A stretch of DNA of 64,000 nt from Rhodospirillales bacterium (GCA_016214125.1 JACRPC010000008.1:56194-120193), one strand, 5' to 3'. Counted from the stretch's first letter, positions 36,624 through 51,295 are shown. A program made the numbers and translations. Notes: generated by a model not told the origin, from the sequence alone.

Positions 36624-37624
36624 TCGCCCTCATTCCCGGCGCCCCGGCGATCGTAAATTTCATCCTCTTTGCCGTTTTGGTCGGGCTGGCGGTCGGCGGC
36701 GCCACCATCTATTCGGTGCAGAGCGCCGCCCGCGCCCGGCTCAACAAGCGGATCGCCGCCGTCGCCGGCATCCTGCCCGGCGCCAAGGGGGCGGCCGGCG
36801 CCAAGGCGGGCGGCCAGCGGCGCAAACTCGTGCAGGCGAAACTCAAGGAGATCGAGGACAAGGCGAAGGCCAAGAAGAAGAGCGGCAGCATCCGCGAGTT
36901 GCTGACCATGGCCAATCTCGATTGGACGCCAACCCGCTTCTATGTCGTCTCGGCGATCGTCGGCCTGGTCGCCGGCCTGCTTTATATGGCGCGCGGCTTC
37001 GCCCCCATCGGCTTTCCGCTCGTCGTCCTCGCCATGGGGCTGGGCTTTCCGCGCTGGGTTCTGAAGAAGCGGATCGCCCGGCGCCAAAAGGCCTTTACCC
37101 TGAAATTCGCCGACGCGGTCGACGTCATCGTCCGCGGCATCAAATCGGGTTTGCCGGTCGGCGAATGCATCACCATGATCGGCCGCGAAAGCCCGGAGCC
37201 GGTGGGGCTGGAGTTCCGCCTGATCACCGAGGGCCAGAAGCTGGGCATGACGATGGACGAGGTGCTGGCCCGGGCGCTCCTGCGCATGCCGACCCAGGAG
37301 CTGAAATTCTTCGCTATCGTGCTGTCGATCCAGCAGCAGACGGGCGGCAATCTTGCCGACACCCTGGCCAAGCTCTCCGACGTGCTGCGCCAACGCAAGA
37401 AGCTCAAGGACAAGATCAAAGCCCTGTCGAGCGAGGCCAAGGCCTCGGCCAGCATCATCGGCTCCTTGCCCTTCCTGATGACCGGCATCCTGGCGCTGGT
37501 CAGCCCCAACTACATCGGCACCCTGTTCAGCGATCCGATCGGCCATATCCTGATCGCCTGCGGCTTCGCCTGGATGGGAACGGGCATCTTCATCATGACC
37601 AAGATGGTCAATTTCGATTTCTAG
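36620..37624 (+). CDS. tadB: Tad pilus inner-membrane platform protein TadB
   Basis: This 334-residue type II secretion F-domain protein has an N-terminal helix (residues 9-34), a basic linker with many Lys/Ala, and a pair of helices before the F domain (FADAVDVIVRGIKSGLPVGE, with PEPVGLEFRLITEGQKLGM). Two C-terminal helices follow. With TadC it forms the platform moved by the ATPase. It overlaps cpaF by 4 nt and is followed by tadC after 9 nt. Confidence 0.93.
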   Translation: MIALIPGAPAIVNFILFAVLVGLAVGGATIYSVQSAARARLNKRIAAVAGILPGAKGAAGAKAGGQRRKLVQAKLKEIEDKAKAKKKSGSIRELLTMANLDWTPTRFYVVSAIVGLVAGLLYMARGFAPIGFPLVVLAMGLGFPRWVLKKRIARRQKAFTLKFADAVDVIVRGIKSGLPVGECITMIGRESPEPVGLEFRLITEGQKLGMTMDEVLARALLRMPTQELKFFAIVLSIQQQTGGNLADTLAKLSDVLRQRKKLKDKIKALSSEAKASASIIGSLPFLMTGILALVSPNYIGTLFSDPIGHILIACGFAWMGTGIFIMTKMVNFDF

Positions 37625-37633
37625 GATGCGGCC

Positions 37634-38599
37634 ATGACGTTCGCCTTCAATTTGGAAACGATCATCATCTTCTTGGCGGCCATCGGCGCCTTCATGTCGA
37701 TTCTGGCGATCGGCATGACCTTCACCCAGAAGGACCAATTGGCCTCGCGGATGAAGTCGGTGGCCGCAAGGCGCGAGGAATTGCAGCGCCAGCAGAAGGA
37801 GAAGCTCCAGCAGCGCACGGCGCGTTTCCAGCCCAAGGCGCATGTCGGTGCCATGAAGGCGATGCTGGAAAAGCTCAATCTGCAGAATTTGATCGCCTCG
37901 AAGGCCTTGAAGACCAAGCTGGCGCAGGCCGGCTGGCGCAACCCGAGCGCTGCCGTCACTTTCGCCTTCGCGCGCATCGTCACCCCGATCCTGCTGATGA
38001 TCGTCGTCCTTATCCTGGTGTCGGGCGTCAAGAAGTTCGATTTCACCCTGCCGGTGAAGATGATGGTGATGGCGGGCACGGCGGTGATCGGGTTCTATCT
38101 GCCGACCCTGCTGGTCGGCAACACCATCCAGACTCGCCAGAAAACCCTGATGCGCGCTTTTCCCGATGCGCTCGACCTCTTGGTGATCTGCGTCGAAGCC
38201 GGCCTGTCGCTCGAGGCGGCCTTTGGCCGGGTGGCCGACGAGATTGCCGAATCCTCGCCCGCGCTGACCGAAGAGCTGGGGCTTACCACCGCCGAGCTTG
38301 CCTTCCTGGGCGATCGCCGCCAGGCCTTCGACAATCTGGCCGAACGCACCGGCTTGCCGGCGATGAAGTCGCTGTCGACCGCGCTCATTCAATCGGAAAA
38401 ATACGGCACCCCGGTGTCGCTGGCGCTGCGCGTTCTCTCCCAGGAAAACCGCGATGCCCGCATGTCGGCGGCGGAAAGGAAGGCCGGCGCGCTGCCCGCC
38501 CAGCTCACCGTGCCGATGATCGTCTTCTTCCTGCCGGTGCTGTTCATCGTCATCATCGGCCCGGCGGTGATCCAGAGCATCCGCCAGTTCCAGGGCTAA
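37634..38599 (+). CDS. tadC: Tad pilus inner-membrane platform protein TadC
   Basis: This 321-residue partner of TadB has the F-domain motif AFPDALDLLVICVEAGLSLE and LGLTTAELAFLGDRRQAFDNLAERTG, split by membrane helices, with a final helix PMIVFFLPVLFIVIIGPAVI. It ends the operon as seen. The tadD, tadE/F and tadG genes found in many tad loci are absent here. It is convergent with rodA, with only 6 nt between. Confidence 0.93.
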   Translation: MTFAFNLETIIIFLAAIGAFMSILAIGMTFTQKDQLASRMKSVAARREELQRQQKEKLQQRTARFQPKAHVGAMKAMLEKLNLQNLIASKALKTKLAQAGWRNPSAAVTFAFARIVTPILLMIVVLILVSGVKKFDFTLPVKMMVMAGTAVIGFYLPTLLVGNTIQTRQKTLMRAFPDALDLLVICVEAGLSLEAAFGRVADEIAESSPALTEELGLTTAELAFLGDRRQAFDNLAERTGLPAMKSLSTALIQSEKYGTPVSLALRVLSQENRDARMSAAERKAGALPAQLTVPMIVFFLPVLFIVIIGPAVIQSIRQFQG

Positions 38600-38605
38600 G
38601 ACGGC

Positions 38606-39769
38606 TCAGTCGTCGACGCCGCCGCGCCGTCCGAAATACAGGTCGCGGTGGACCGAGACGCCCATGATCAGGCCAAAGCCGAACAGCAGCGACAGCATGG
38701 CGGTGCCGCCATAGGAGATGAGCGGCAAGGGCACGCCGACCACCGGCAAAAGCCCCATCACCATGCCGATGTTGATGAAGACGTAGAGGAAGAAGATCGA
38801 GGCGATGCCGAGCGCCAGCAGCCGTCCGAAATGGCTGCGGCACGACATGGCGATGGCGTAGGCGTAGACGAGCAGCAGCACGTACAAGCCCAGCAGCACC
38901 AACCCGCCAACCATGCCGAATTCCTCGGACAGCATGGTGAAGATGAAATCGGTCTGCTTCTCCGGCAGGTAATTGAGATGGCTTTGGCTGCCTTGCAAGA
39001 AGCCCTTGCCGAACAGCCCGCCCGAGCCCAGCGCGATCTTCGACTGGGTGATGTGGTAGCCGGCGCCCAGCGGGTCCTCGTCGGGATCGAGGAAGATCAG
39101 GATGCGGTCCTTCTGATATTCGCGCAGGAAATGCCAGCCCACCGGCAGCGCCGCCAGACTGCCGACGATCACCAGGGCGAATTTCCACAACCGGACCCCG
39201 GCCAGAAAGAACAGAGCACCGCCTGAGGCGATGAGAAGAATGGCGGTGCCGAGATCGGGCTGGCGCATCACCAGCGCCGCCGGCGCGAAGACCAGCGCGA
39301 TCGGCGGCACCAGGAACAGCGGCCGCCCGATGTCCTCGAGGCTGGCGCCGTGGAAGTAGCGCGCCAAGGCCAGCACCAGGGCGATCTTCATGATCTCGGA
39401 AGGCTGCAACTGGATGAAGCCCAGATTGATCCAGCGCTGCGCCCCCATGCCGATATGGCCGAAGATGTCGACGGCGATCAGCAGCAGGAAGGCGATGCCG
39501 TAGAGCGTGTAGGCGTGGCGCAGCCAAACGCGGATGTCGACCAGGGCGACGCCGATCATCAGGGCGACGCCGACCGCAAACCGCGTCATCTGCTTCGAGG
39601 CCCAAGGATCAACCCGCCCGCCCGCCGCCGAATAGAGCATGAGAAAACCGACCGAGGCGATGACGGCCAGGAGAAGAACGAGCGTCCAGCGGATGTGCCA
39701 GATCTTCTCGCCCAGGGTCATCTCGCCGCCGCGCTTCAAGGTCGGGCGGAATTCGCGGCCAAAGATCAT
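38606..39769 (-). CDS. rodA: Rod-shape SEDS glycosyltransferase RodA
   Basis: This 387-residue polytopic (about ten helices) peptidoglycan polymerase belongs to the FtsW/RodA/SpoVE family. Visible are GAQRWINLGFIQLQPSEIMKI, the DEDPLGAGYHITQSKIALGSGG loop with SHLNYLPEKQTDFIFT, and PVVGVPLPLISYGGTAML near the end. The start overlaps the mrdA stop (ATGA). It acts with PBP2 in lateral wall synthesis. Confidence 0.95.
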   Translation of the reverse strand: MIFGREFRPTLKRGGEMTLGEKIWHIRWTLVLLLAVIASVGFLMLYSAAGGRVDPWASKQMTRFAVGVALMIGVALVDIRVWLRHAYTLYGIAFLLLIAVDIFGHIGMGAQRWINLGFIQLQPSEIMKIALVLALARYFHGASLEDIGRPLFLVPPIALVFAPAALVMRQPDLGTAILLIASGGALFFLAGVRLWKFALVIVGSLAALPVGWHFLREYQKDRILIFLDPDEDPLGAGYHITQSKIALGSGGLFGKGFLQGSQSHLNYLPEKQTDFIFTMLSEEFGMVGGLVLLGLYVLLLVYAYAIAMSCRSHFGRLLALGIASIFFLYVFINIGMVMGLLPVVGVPLPLISYGGTAMLSLLFGFGLIMGVSVHRDLYFGRRGGVDD

Positions 39770-41664
39770 CCCGACCCGCCCGCACGCCCGCCGGCGCGCT
39801 CGTTCGTTTGGGCAAAGCGCTCGCGCGCCGAATCGCCGGTCGGATCGCGCCTCAGCGTCTCCATCATCACGTCGCGGGCAATCGGCGCCGCCACCGCCGA
39901 GCCGCCGCCGCCATGCTCGATCACCACGGCGATGGCGTAGCGCGGATTGTCCTCGGGCGCGTAGGCGACGAAGAGGGCGTGGTCGCGCTCCTTCCAGGGC
40001 AGTTCCTCGTTCTTCTTGACGCCAGTGTCGCGCTCGCGCTGGGTGATTCGGCGCACCTGGGCGGTGCCGGTCTTGCCCGCCATGATCCATTGCGGATTGG
40101 CCAGGCGCGAGCCATAGGCGGTGCCGCCGGGCTCGTTGACCACCAGGCGCATGCCCTTGCGCACCACCGCCAGATTGGCCTTGTTGATGGCCAGGGCGGG
40201 AAAGCTGGGCGTCGGGCGCGTTTCGGTGCGCGGGCCGGTGGCAACGCTGTGGGTTATCCGGGGCGTCACCGCCACGCCGCCATTGGCCAGCCGGGCCGTC
40301 ATCACGGCGAGCTGCATCGGAGTCGTCAGCACATAGCCCTGGCCGATGCCGGCGATCAGCGATTCGCCCTGCGCCCAGCCCGACCCGTAGGTGGCGTATT
40401 TCCACTCCCGCGTCGGCATCAGGCCCCCCTTCTCGCCCGGCAGATCGACGGCGAGCGGCCGGCCCAGCCCGAAGCGGCGCGACATCTCGGCAATGCGGTC
40501 GATGCCGATGCGCCGTGCCAGTTCGTAGAAATAGACGTCGCAGGACAGCATCAGGCCGCGCAGCATGTCGACCGAGCCGTGCCCACCCTTCTTCCAGCAA
40601 TGGAAGCGGGCGTTGCCCAGTTCGACATGGCCGATGCAGCCGACCCGGAAATCGGGGGTGATCAGGCCGCTTTCCAAGGCGGCCAGGGCGACCATCATCT
40701 TGAAGGTCGAGCCCGGCGCGTATTGGCCGGCGATGCATTTGTTGATGAGCGGCGTGCGCGGGTGGGTGACCAACTCGCGCCATTGCTCGGCGTTCAGGCC
40801 TTGGGCGAAGGCGTTGGGATCGTAGCCGGGCGCCGAGGCCATCACCAGCACCTCGCCGGAATGGACGTCGAGCACCACCACCGATCCGCTTTGCTCGCCC
40901 AGACGCTGATAGGCAAATTCCTGCAACGCCAGATCGAGGGTGAGACGCAATTCGGCGCCGGGCTGGCCCTCTTCCCGCGCCAGTTCGCGGATCACCCGAC
41001 CGACCGCATTGACCTCAAGCCGGCTGTTGCCGCCCTTGCCGCGCAGCGCCAGATCGTGCACGCGCTCGATGCCCGATTTGCCGATGCGGAACCCCGGCAG
41101 CTCCAGAAGCGGATCGCCGGTCAAATCCTGTTCCGAAACCACCGAGACGTAGCCCAAGGCGTGCGAGACCTTCTCGGCCTTGGGATAGAAGCGGCTTTGG
41201 CCGACATCGATGATCACGCCCGGCAGATCGGGGGCGTTCAACTCGACTCGCGCCACGTCGCTCCAGGTTAGATTCTCGCGCACCGTCACCGGCATGAAGC
41301 TGCGTCGACGCTTGGCCTCGCGCAAGATGCGGGTCCGCTCGTGATCGGAAAGCGCGATGATCTGGCCGACCGCGTCCAAGGTCCCTTCCAGATCCCGTGC
41401 CTGTTCCGGCACCACCAACACCCGGTAATTTTCCTGGTTGATCGCCATCGCCTCGCCGAAGCGGTCGAGGATGCGGCCGCGCGGCGGCGGCAGCAGGCGC
41501 AGGCTGATTCGGTTCTCTTCGGCCAGGGTGGCGTACTTCTCGGCCTCGATGACCTGCAGATAATACATCCGCCCCACCAGCGCCCCGAACAGCGCCAGCT
41601 TGCCGCCGCCCAACAGGGCGGCGCGCCGGGTAAGAAGCTTGGCGCGATCGGTTTCGCCCGCCAT
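39766..41664 (-). CDS. mrdA: Penicillin-binding protein 2
   Basis: This 632-residue class B transpeptidase has one N-terminal membrane helix, a dimerisation domain with RGRILDRFGEAMA, and a transpeptidase domain with the acyl-accepting Ser319 in PGSTFKMM, the SCD motif in MLSCDVYFYE, and KTGTAQV. It cross-links peptidoglycan in the elongasome. It sits 1 nt after mreD and is coupled to rodA. Confidence 0.95.
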   Translation of the reverse strand: MAGETDRAKLLTRRAALLGGGKLALFGALVGRMYYLQVIEAEKYATLAEENRISLRLLPPPRGRILDRFGEAMAINQENYRVLVVPEQARDLEGTLDAVGQIIALSDHERTRILREAKRRRSFMPVTVRENLTWSDVARVELNAPDLPGVIIDVGQSRFYPKAEKVSHALGYVSVVSEQDLTGDPLLELPGFRIGKSGIERVHDLALRGKGGNSRLEVNAVGRVIRELAREEGQPGAELRLTLDLALQEFAYQRLGEQSGSVVVLDVHSGEVLVMASAPGYDPNAFAQGLNAEQWRELVTHPRTPLINKCIAGQYAPGSTFKMMVALAALESGLITPDFRVGCIGHVELGNARFHCWKKGGHGSVDMLRGLMLSCDVYFYELARRIGIDRIAEMSRRFGLGRPLAVDLPGEKGGLMPTREWKYATYGSGWAQGESLIAGIGQGYVLTTPMQLAVMTARLANGGVAVTPRITHSVATGPRTETRPTPSFPALAINKANLAVVRKGMRLVVNEPGGTAYGSRLANPQWIMAGKTGTAQVRRITQRERDTGVKKNEELPWKERDHALFVAYAPEDNPRYAIAVVIEHGGGGSAVAAPIARDVMMETLRRDPTGDSARERFAQTNERAGGRAGGSG

Positions 41665-41665
41665 C

Positions 41666-42181
41666 TCAGGCTTCCTTGAGGAAGGCCGATTGGGCGTGGC
41701 CCATCAGCTTGACCAAAGGCGGAAAGAGGAACAGGGCGAACAGAAATTGGAACAGCGGCGGGCGCGGATCGAGAAGCGCGCCGGCCAGCCCCGACACCAG
41801 AACCCAGACCGCCAGGCTGGCCGCCAGCCCGACCAGGCCAAATCCGAACCACAACGCGCCGAAGCCGCGGCCAAGAAAGAAGCGCCGCCGCGCCGCGACG
41901 ATGCCTTGAACCAACAGCAAGACGAGCGCGCTGACCCCCAACGGCAGGCCGGCCAGCAGATCCTGCAAGACGCCGATCAAAAAGGCCGAGCCGGCGGTCA
42001 GCAGATCGGGCCGATGGATGGCCCAATAATAGACGCCGATCAGCGCCAAAGGCGGCATGATGTTGGCCACCCCGGGAAGATGGAGCGGTATCTGGGCCAG
42101 AATCAGAAGGAGAAGGGTGACGCCGGCCGGCAGCATGTTGCGTGCCGCCCCGTCCAGGCGCTGGAAAACCGACGGCCTCAC
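41666..42181 (-). CDS. mreD: Rod-shape determining protein MreD
   Basis: This 171-residue, very hydrophobic protein with about five membrane helices has the MreD-typical GVYYWAIHRPDLLTAGSAF and GVLQDLLAGLPLGVSAL segments. It links MreC to the PBP2/RodA complex. Its start overlaps the mreC stop by 4 nt. Confidence 0.9.
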   Translation of the reverse strand: MRPSVFQRLDGAARNMLPAGVTLLLLILAQIPLHLPGVANIMPPLALIGVYYWAIHRPDLLTAGSAFLIGVLQDLLAGLPLGVSALVLLLVQGIVAARRRFFLGRGFGALWFGFGLVGLAASLAVWVLVSGLAGALLDPRPPLFQFLFALFLFPPLVKLMGHAQSAFLKEA

Positions 42182-43053
42182 CGACCGCTCCCGACCGCCC
42201 GCCCGTCCTCGGCGGGCCCCAGAATGCCCGACAGACCGTAATCGACGATCCGTACATATTCGAGCCGATAGCGGCTGGCGAAAGGCTCCACCCGCCAGCC
42301 ATCACCCGCCTGAACGGCCACCCCCACCGGCAGGCCGGGCGGAAGCACGCCGCCATGGCCCGAGGTCACCACCCGATCGCCGGCCTCGACGCGCATGCTG
42401 TCGGAAAGATAATTGAGGCGCGGCCGTTCGCCGTTGTCGCCCGAAAGGATGGCGCGGGCACGCGAGCTTTCCACCAGCACCGGAATGCGCGAATTGAGGT
42501 CGGTGACCAAGAGCACGCGGGCCGAGCGCTGACCAACCTGCGCCACCCTTCCGACCAGACCGTCGCCGGCCAGCACCGCCTGACCCTTGCGCACGCCGTC
42601 GCGGGCGCCGGCGTTGACCAGAAGGCTGTGGGCGAAGGCGCCGCCGGTGTCGGCCACCACCCGCGCCGCAATGAAGCCGGCGTCGGGACCGGGCACGAAA
42701 TTCAAGAGGCCGCGCAACTGGCCGTTCTCGGCCTCAAGTTGGCGGGCCACCGATTGCCAGCGCAGAAGCTTGGCGTTCTCCTCGCGCAGCCGGGTGTTCT
42801 CGGTGCGCACGGTCGCCAAATTGCGGACGTTGTCGACGAACTCGGCCATGGTGGCGGCCGGACGCGACAGCATCTCGAACAGCGGCGTCACCGCGTCGGT
42901 GACGCTGCCGCGCATCCGCTCGACCAGCACGGTGTCGGCCTTGCCCAGAAGCATCAGGGCGAAGGCGGCGGCAACCATGCTGGCGAAGGCGAAGCGGCCG
43001 GCAAGCTGCTTCACCTGGGCAAGACGTGTGGTCGATCCGCTCGGCGACTTCAC
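42178..43053 (-). CDS. mreC: Rod-shape determining protein MreC
   Basis: This 291-residue bitopic protein has a cytoplasmic stub and a membrane helix (about 23-40). A coiled coil (RTENTRLREENAKLLRWQ, then LEAENGQLRGLL) and two beta domains with VVADTGGAFAHSLLVNAG and GLVGRVAQVGQRSARVLLVTD follow. The GTG at 43053 has GAGGG upstream; a TTG one codon earlier is an alternative. It is separated from mreB by 41 nt that contain a stable hairpin. Confidence 0.93.
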   Translation of the reverse strand: MKSPSGSTTRLAQVKQLAGRFAFASMVAAAFALMLLGKADTVLVERMRGSVTDAVTPLFEMLSRPAATMAEFVDNVRNLATVRTENTRLREENAKLLRWQSVARQLEAENGQLRGLLNFVPGPDAGFIAARVVADTGGAFAHSLLVNAGARDGVRKGQAVLAGDGLVGRVAQVGQRSARVLLVTDLNSRIPVLVESSRARAILSGDNGERPRLNYLSDSMRVEAGDRVVTSGHGGVLPPGLPVGVAVQAGDGWRVEPFASRYRLEYVRIVDYGLSGILGPAEDGRAVGSGR

Positions 43054-43071
43054 CAAAGGCCCTCATGCAAA

Positions 43072-43087
43072 GCCGGGCAAGCCCGGC
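43072..43087 (-). terminator. Stable hairpin between mreB and mreC
   Basis: On the transcribed (minus) strand the gap contains GCCGGG-CTTG-CCCGGC, a 6-bp G+C stem closed by a CUUG tetraloop, followed by TTTG only. With so short a T-run it is more likely an RNA-stability or partial-termination element, setting MreB above MreCD, than a full terminator. Confidence 0.45.
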
Positions 43088-43094
43088 GGGTGGA

Positions 43095-45757
<2,663 letters not shown>

Positions 45758-45831
45758 GCGACGAACCCTTTCACGACATCGCGGTTGCTTTGACATTGCG
45801 CCCGAGGCCGATGGGCCTTGAGGCCGTAAGC

Positions 45832-45876
45832 CCCCTGAACGTGCGCCGCACCAAGGCGGCGAAACCCGCTCAGGGG
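45832..45876 (-). promoter_or_regulatory. Candidate leuA attenuator stem
   Basis: CCCCTGA (45832-45838) pairs with TCAGGGG (45870-45876), enclosing a second 6-bp hairpin CGCCGC-accaag-GCGGCG (45844-45861). The outer stem includes the stop codon of the leucine-rich leader, so a ribosome at the leader end would block it. Alternative pairings with AGGCC repeats at 45805-45825 exist. No long T-run is seen, so the terminator form is unproved. Confidence 0.4.
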
Positions 45877-45986
45877 CCGCTAAGTCGAAGCAGCAGAGCC
45901 CGCAGGGTCCGATCGCGATCGGCCAGCCGCACGGGTCCGGCGCTCCGCGCCGTCTTCCGCACCGCAATAGGCCGCCGATCCGTCAT
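45870..45986 (-). CDS. leuL: Candidate leucine leader peptide for leuA
   Basis: A 38-codon reading frame (MTDRRPIAVRKTAR...) ends TLRALLLRLSGP followed by a stop. Five of the residues between positions 27 and 35 are Leu, one is encoded CTG next to CTG-CTT, and the peptide ends 112 nt before leuA. This is the arrangement of transcription-attenuation leaders, which stall when charged leucyl-tRNA is scarce. A GTG two codons earlier could also start it. The Leu cluster and hairpins are seen; regulation is inferred. Confidence 0.5.
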   Translation of the reverse strand: MTDRRPIAVRKTARSAGPVRLADRDRTLRALLLRLSGP

Positions 45987-46092
45987 CGTCACCACTTTCG
46001 AATCGCTAAGGGGCCCGCCCGCGCTCGCGGACCTGCCCGCCTTCATAAAATCAATGTTCTTGAAGCGTTTGTCAATGGAATTAGCGGACGAA

Positions 46093-47880
46093 TCAAGGCG
46101 ATTCATCGCCCTTCTGGCTTTGCGCCCAAGCGGCGTCGTCCATCGGCGGCGGCTTGCGGGGCGGGTGGAAGTTCTGGCAATGGGAAAGGTTCTTGCGCGC
46201 CTGGGCGGCCAATTTCTTGAGGTTCTGGCCTTCATAGACCATGAGGGCGGCCTGAAAGGCCTCGCCGGCCCGCCTTGCGTGATCGGCCCGCCCGGTCCGT
46301 TTCGCCAGCAGGAATTGGGCGGTGCCCAGCGTGTTGTTGGCCGCCGCCCAGTAAAGCGGCGCGTTTTCGTAGGTCCAGACCTCTTGAACCGTGCGGCAGG
46401 CGTCGGCGGCCTTGGCCAGCACCTCGGCGTTGCCCTGATGGGCGCCGTAGATCTGCATCGCCTGGGCAAGATTGTGCAACACCTCGGCCCAGCGATAGGG
46501 ATCGTCGGAGCGGGTGAGTTGGGAGAGCGAGGCCTGGAAGGCGCCCATCGCCGCCTTGACGACTTCGTGATCGGCCGACAGCCGATCCTGGCGGAACAGC
46601 ACCACGCCCAGGCGGTTCTGCAACAAGCCCCAATCGCGCGGGTAACGCTCGCGGGTGAATTCCGACAAGGCTTCGCGATAGGCCTTTTCGGCCTCGCGCA
46701 ACAGAGTGAGATCGCCGCCGCGCTCGCCCAGAACTTGGGCGGAAAGCCCCTGCAAGCGCGCCGCGACGCCATGCTCGTAAGGGGCGTCGAAAGGAAGGCG
46801 CTCGGCGGCGGCGCGGTAAAGCTCCAAGGCCTCGCGGTGCCAGCCGCCCTGGGGATCGATGACCCCCAACTGGGCGAACAGGTTGGCCAGGCCGATCAGC
46901 GCCAAGCCGACCGCCAGGGAATCGTAGAGCCCATGCGGCGGCTGGCGGGCCGAATCGCCGGCCGCCTCCAACACCCCCATCAGATGGGTCTGAAACAGGC
47001 GCGCCTGCCCCTCGCCGCGCGGATCGACGGCGGCCAAGGCCATCGCCCCCAGCAGATGCGGCCAAGGCTCGTCGATCTCGACCGGCAAGATCAGGCGCTG
47101 GTCGGGAAAAAACATGCCCGGCCGGTCCTCGATGCCCTGGGTGGGCAGAAAGCGGAACTCGACCATGCCTTCCTCGCCGGCCACCCCGATCATCAGATCG
47201 GCGCCTTCCGCCGCCAGCCAACGGCGGATTTCCGGAAGCTGCACCATGCCGCCCGGCCGTTCGGCGACCCTGGCCGCGAAGCCGAACGACGCCAAGCGTT
47301 CCCCCAATTCCTGGGCGTAGACGGCGTGGCCAGGCTGGGGAACCAAGAGGATCGCGGGCAGGCCCAAGGGCGATCCGGCCGGCCGGGCGCCACCGGCCTT
47401 ACCCGTCGCCTCGCGTCTGCGCCCACCGAAAAGCCGGCCGAAAAAGCCGGGTTCCTGGGCCTCGGTGCCGCGGCCCTTCTCGGCCCCGCCGGTGTAGGGA
47501 ACCGGCAGGTTGGAACCCGACTCGCCGCGCTGGGCGACCAGCATGGCGTCGGCGGCGCGCAGCCGGCTGGCCAGCTTGCCCATCACCTTCAGGGCCATGT
47601 CGGGATTGCTTTGCAGTTGGGCTAGAAAATCGTTGCGGGCGAAGACTTCGACGGTCACCGCGCCGACGGCGATCGCGGTGGCGCTGCGCACCCCGCCATC
47701 GAGAATGCCCATCTCGCCCAGAATTTCGCCCGGCGACAGGCGGGCCAGAAGCACCCGGCCACGTTCGCCCTCCTTATAAAGGGCGACGACGCCGTCGCGG
47801 ATGACGAAGGCCGAGTTGCTCGATTCCCCTTCTTGGAAAATCGTCTCGCCATCGCCGTAATGCTTTTCCAGTTTCGACAC
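46093..47880 (-). CDS. Cyclic nucleotide-binding domain protein with C-terminal TPR-like repeats
   Basis: This 595-residue protein has a CRP-like cNMP-binding domain at residues 1-125 (IFQEGESSNSAFVIRDG, LSPGEILGEMGILDGG, SATAIA). The Arg and Ser contacts of cAMP receptors are not clearly matched. A linker rich in Gly/Arg, a Rossmann-like middle region (LPAILLVPQPGHAVYAQEL) and TPR-like helical repeats from about 350 (EALELYRAAAERLP, WGLLQNRLGVVLF, WAEVLHNLAQAMQ) follow. There is no DNA-binding HTH and no enzyme domain. It sits between leuA and ilvC in the same direction. Its role is unknown. Confidence 0.8.
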   Translation of the reverse strand: MSKLEKHYGDGETIFQEGESSNSAFVIRDGVVALYKEGERGRVLLARLSPGEILGEMGILDGGVRSATAIAVGAVTVEVFARNDFLAQLQSNPDMALKVMGKLASRLRAADAMLVAQRGESGSNLPVPYTGGAEKGRGTEAQEPGFFGRLFGGRRREATGKAGGARPAGSPLGLPAILLVPQPGHAVYAQELGERLASFGFAARVAERPGGMVQLPEIRRWLAAEGADLMIGVAGEEGMVEFRFLPTQGIEDRPGMFFPDQRLILPVEIDEPWPHLLGAMALAAVDPRGEGQARLFQTHLMGVLEAAGDSARQPPHGLYDSLAVGLALIGLANLFAQLGVIDPQGGWHREALELYRAAAERLPFDAPYEHGVAARLQGLSAQVLGERGGDLTLLREAEKAYREALSEFTRERYPRDWGLLQNRLGVVLFRQDRLSADHEVVKAAMGAFQASLSQLTRSDDPYRWAEVLHNLAQAMQIYGAHQGNAEVLAKAADACRTVQEVWTYENAPLYWAAANNTLGTAQFLLAKRTGRADHARRAGEAFQAALMVYEGQNLKKLAAQARKNLSHCQNFHPPRKPPPMDDAAWAQSQKGDESP

Positions 47881-47944
47881 CCGCTCCCTCCGTCACGGGT
47901 CCGATCCTAGCATGCGGGTATGGCGCTCGCACATGCCGGAAAGA

Positions 47945-48997
<1,053 letters not shown>

Positions 48998-49510
48998 TTA
49001 AAGCGGACGTGGGCCGCGGGCGATGGCGACGACGCCGGTGCGCGAGACGTCGTTCAAGCCCAAGGGCTCCATGAGTTTGACGAAGGCGTCGATCTTGTCG
49101 GACTTGCCGACGATCTCGAAGACGAAGGATTCGTTGGTCGAATCGACGGCGCGGGCACGGAAGATGTCGGCGATGCGCAAGGATTCGACGCGCTTCTCGC
49201 CGGTGGCGGCGACCTTGACCAGCGCCAGCTCGCGCTCGACCGCCGGCCCGTCCATGGTGAGGTCGCTCACCCGATGGATCGGCACCAGGCGCGCCAACTG
49301 CGCCTTGATCTGCTCGATGATCATCGCGGTGCCCGAGGTGACGATGGTGATGCGCGACAGATTGTCCTTGGCCGCCACCTCGGCCACCGTCAGGCTTTCG
49401 ATGTTGTAGCCGCGCCCAGAAAACAGGCCGATGACGCGGGCCAGAACGCCCGGCTCGTTGTCGACCAGAACGGCGATGGTGTGCCGGCGCTGATGCTGAT
49501 GCTTGCTCAC
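48998..49510 (-). CDS. ilvH: Acetolactate synthase small (regulatory) subunit
   Basis: This 170-residue protein has an N-terminal ACT domain (IAVLVDNEPGVLARVIGLFSGRGYNIESLTV), which binds valine for feedback inhibition, and a C-terminal ACT-like domain with FVFEIVGKSDKIDAFVKLM. It raises the activity of the catalytic subunit. It lies 21 nt after ilvB. Confidence 0.95.
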   Translation of the reverse strand: MSKHQHQRRHTIAVLVDNEPGVLARVIGLFSGRGYNIESLTVAEVAAKDNLSRITIVTSGTAMIIEQIKAQLARLVPIHRVSDLTMDGPAVERELALVKVAATGEKRVESLRIADIFRARAVDSTNESFVFEIVGKSDKIDAFVKLMEPLGLNDVSRTGVVAIARGPRPL

Positions 49511-49531
49511 GTTCGTTCCCCCTGCCCCGCC

Positions 49532-51295
<1,764 letters not shown>

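Noticed and set aside
36569..38392. Long open frame on the minus strand across tadB/tadC
   Set aside because: High-G+C antisense shadow: rich in His/Arg/Gln/Asp with no domain, while the plus strand encodes clear TadB and TadC.
45870..46772. 300-codon minus-strand frame ending with the leucine leader
   Set aside because: Upstream of 45986 it is an out-of-frame shadow of the cNMP/TPR gene; only the last 38 codons are proposed as a leader.
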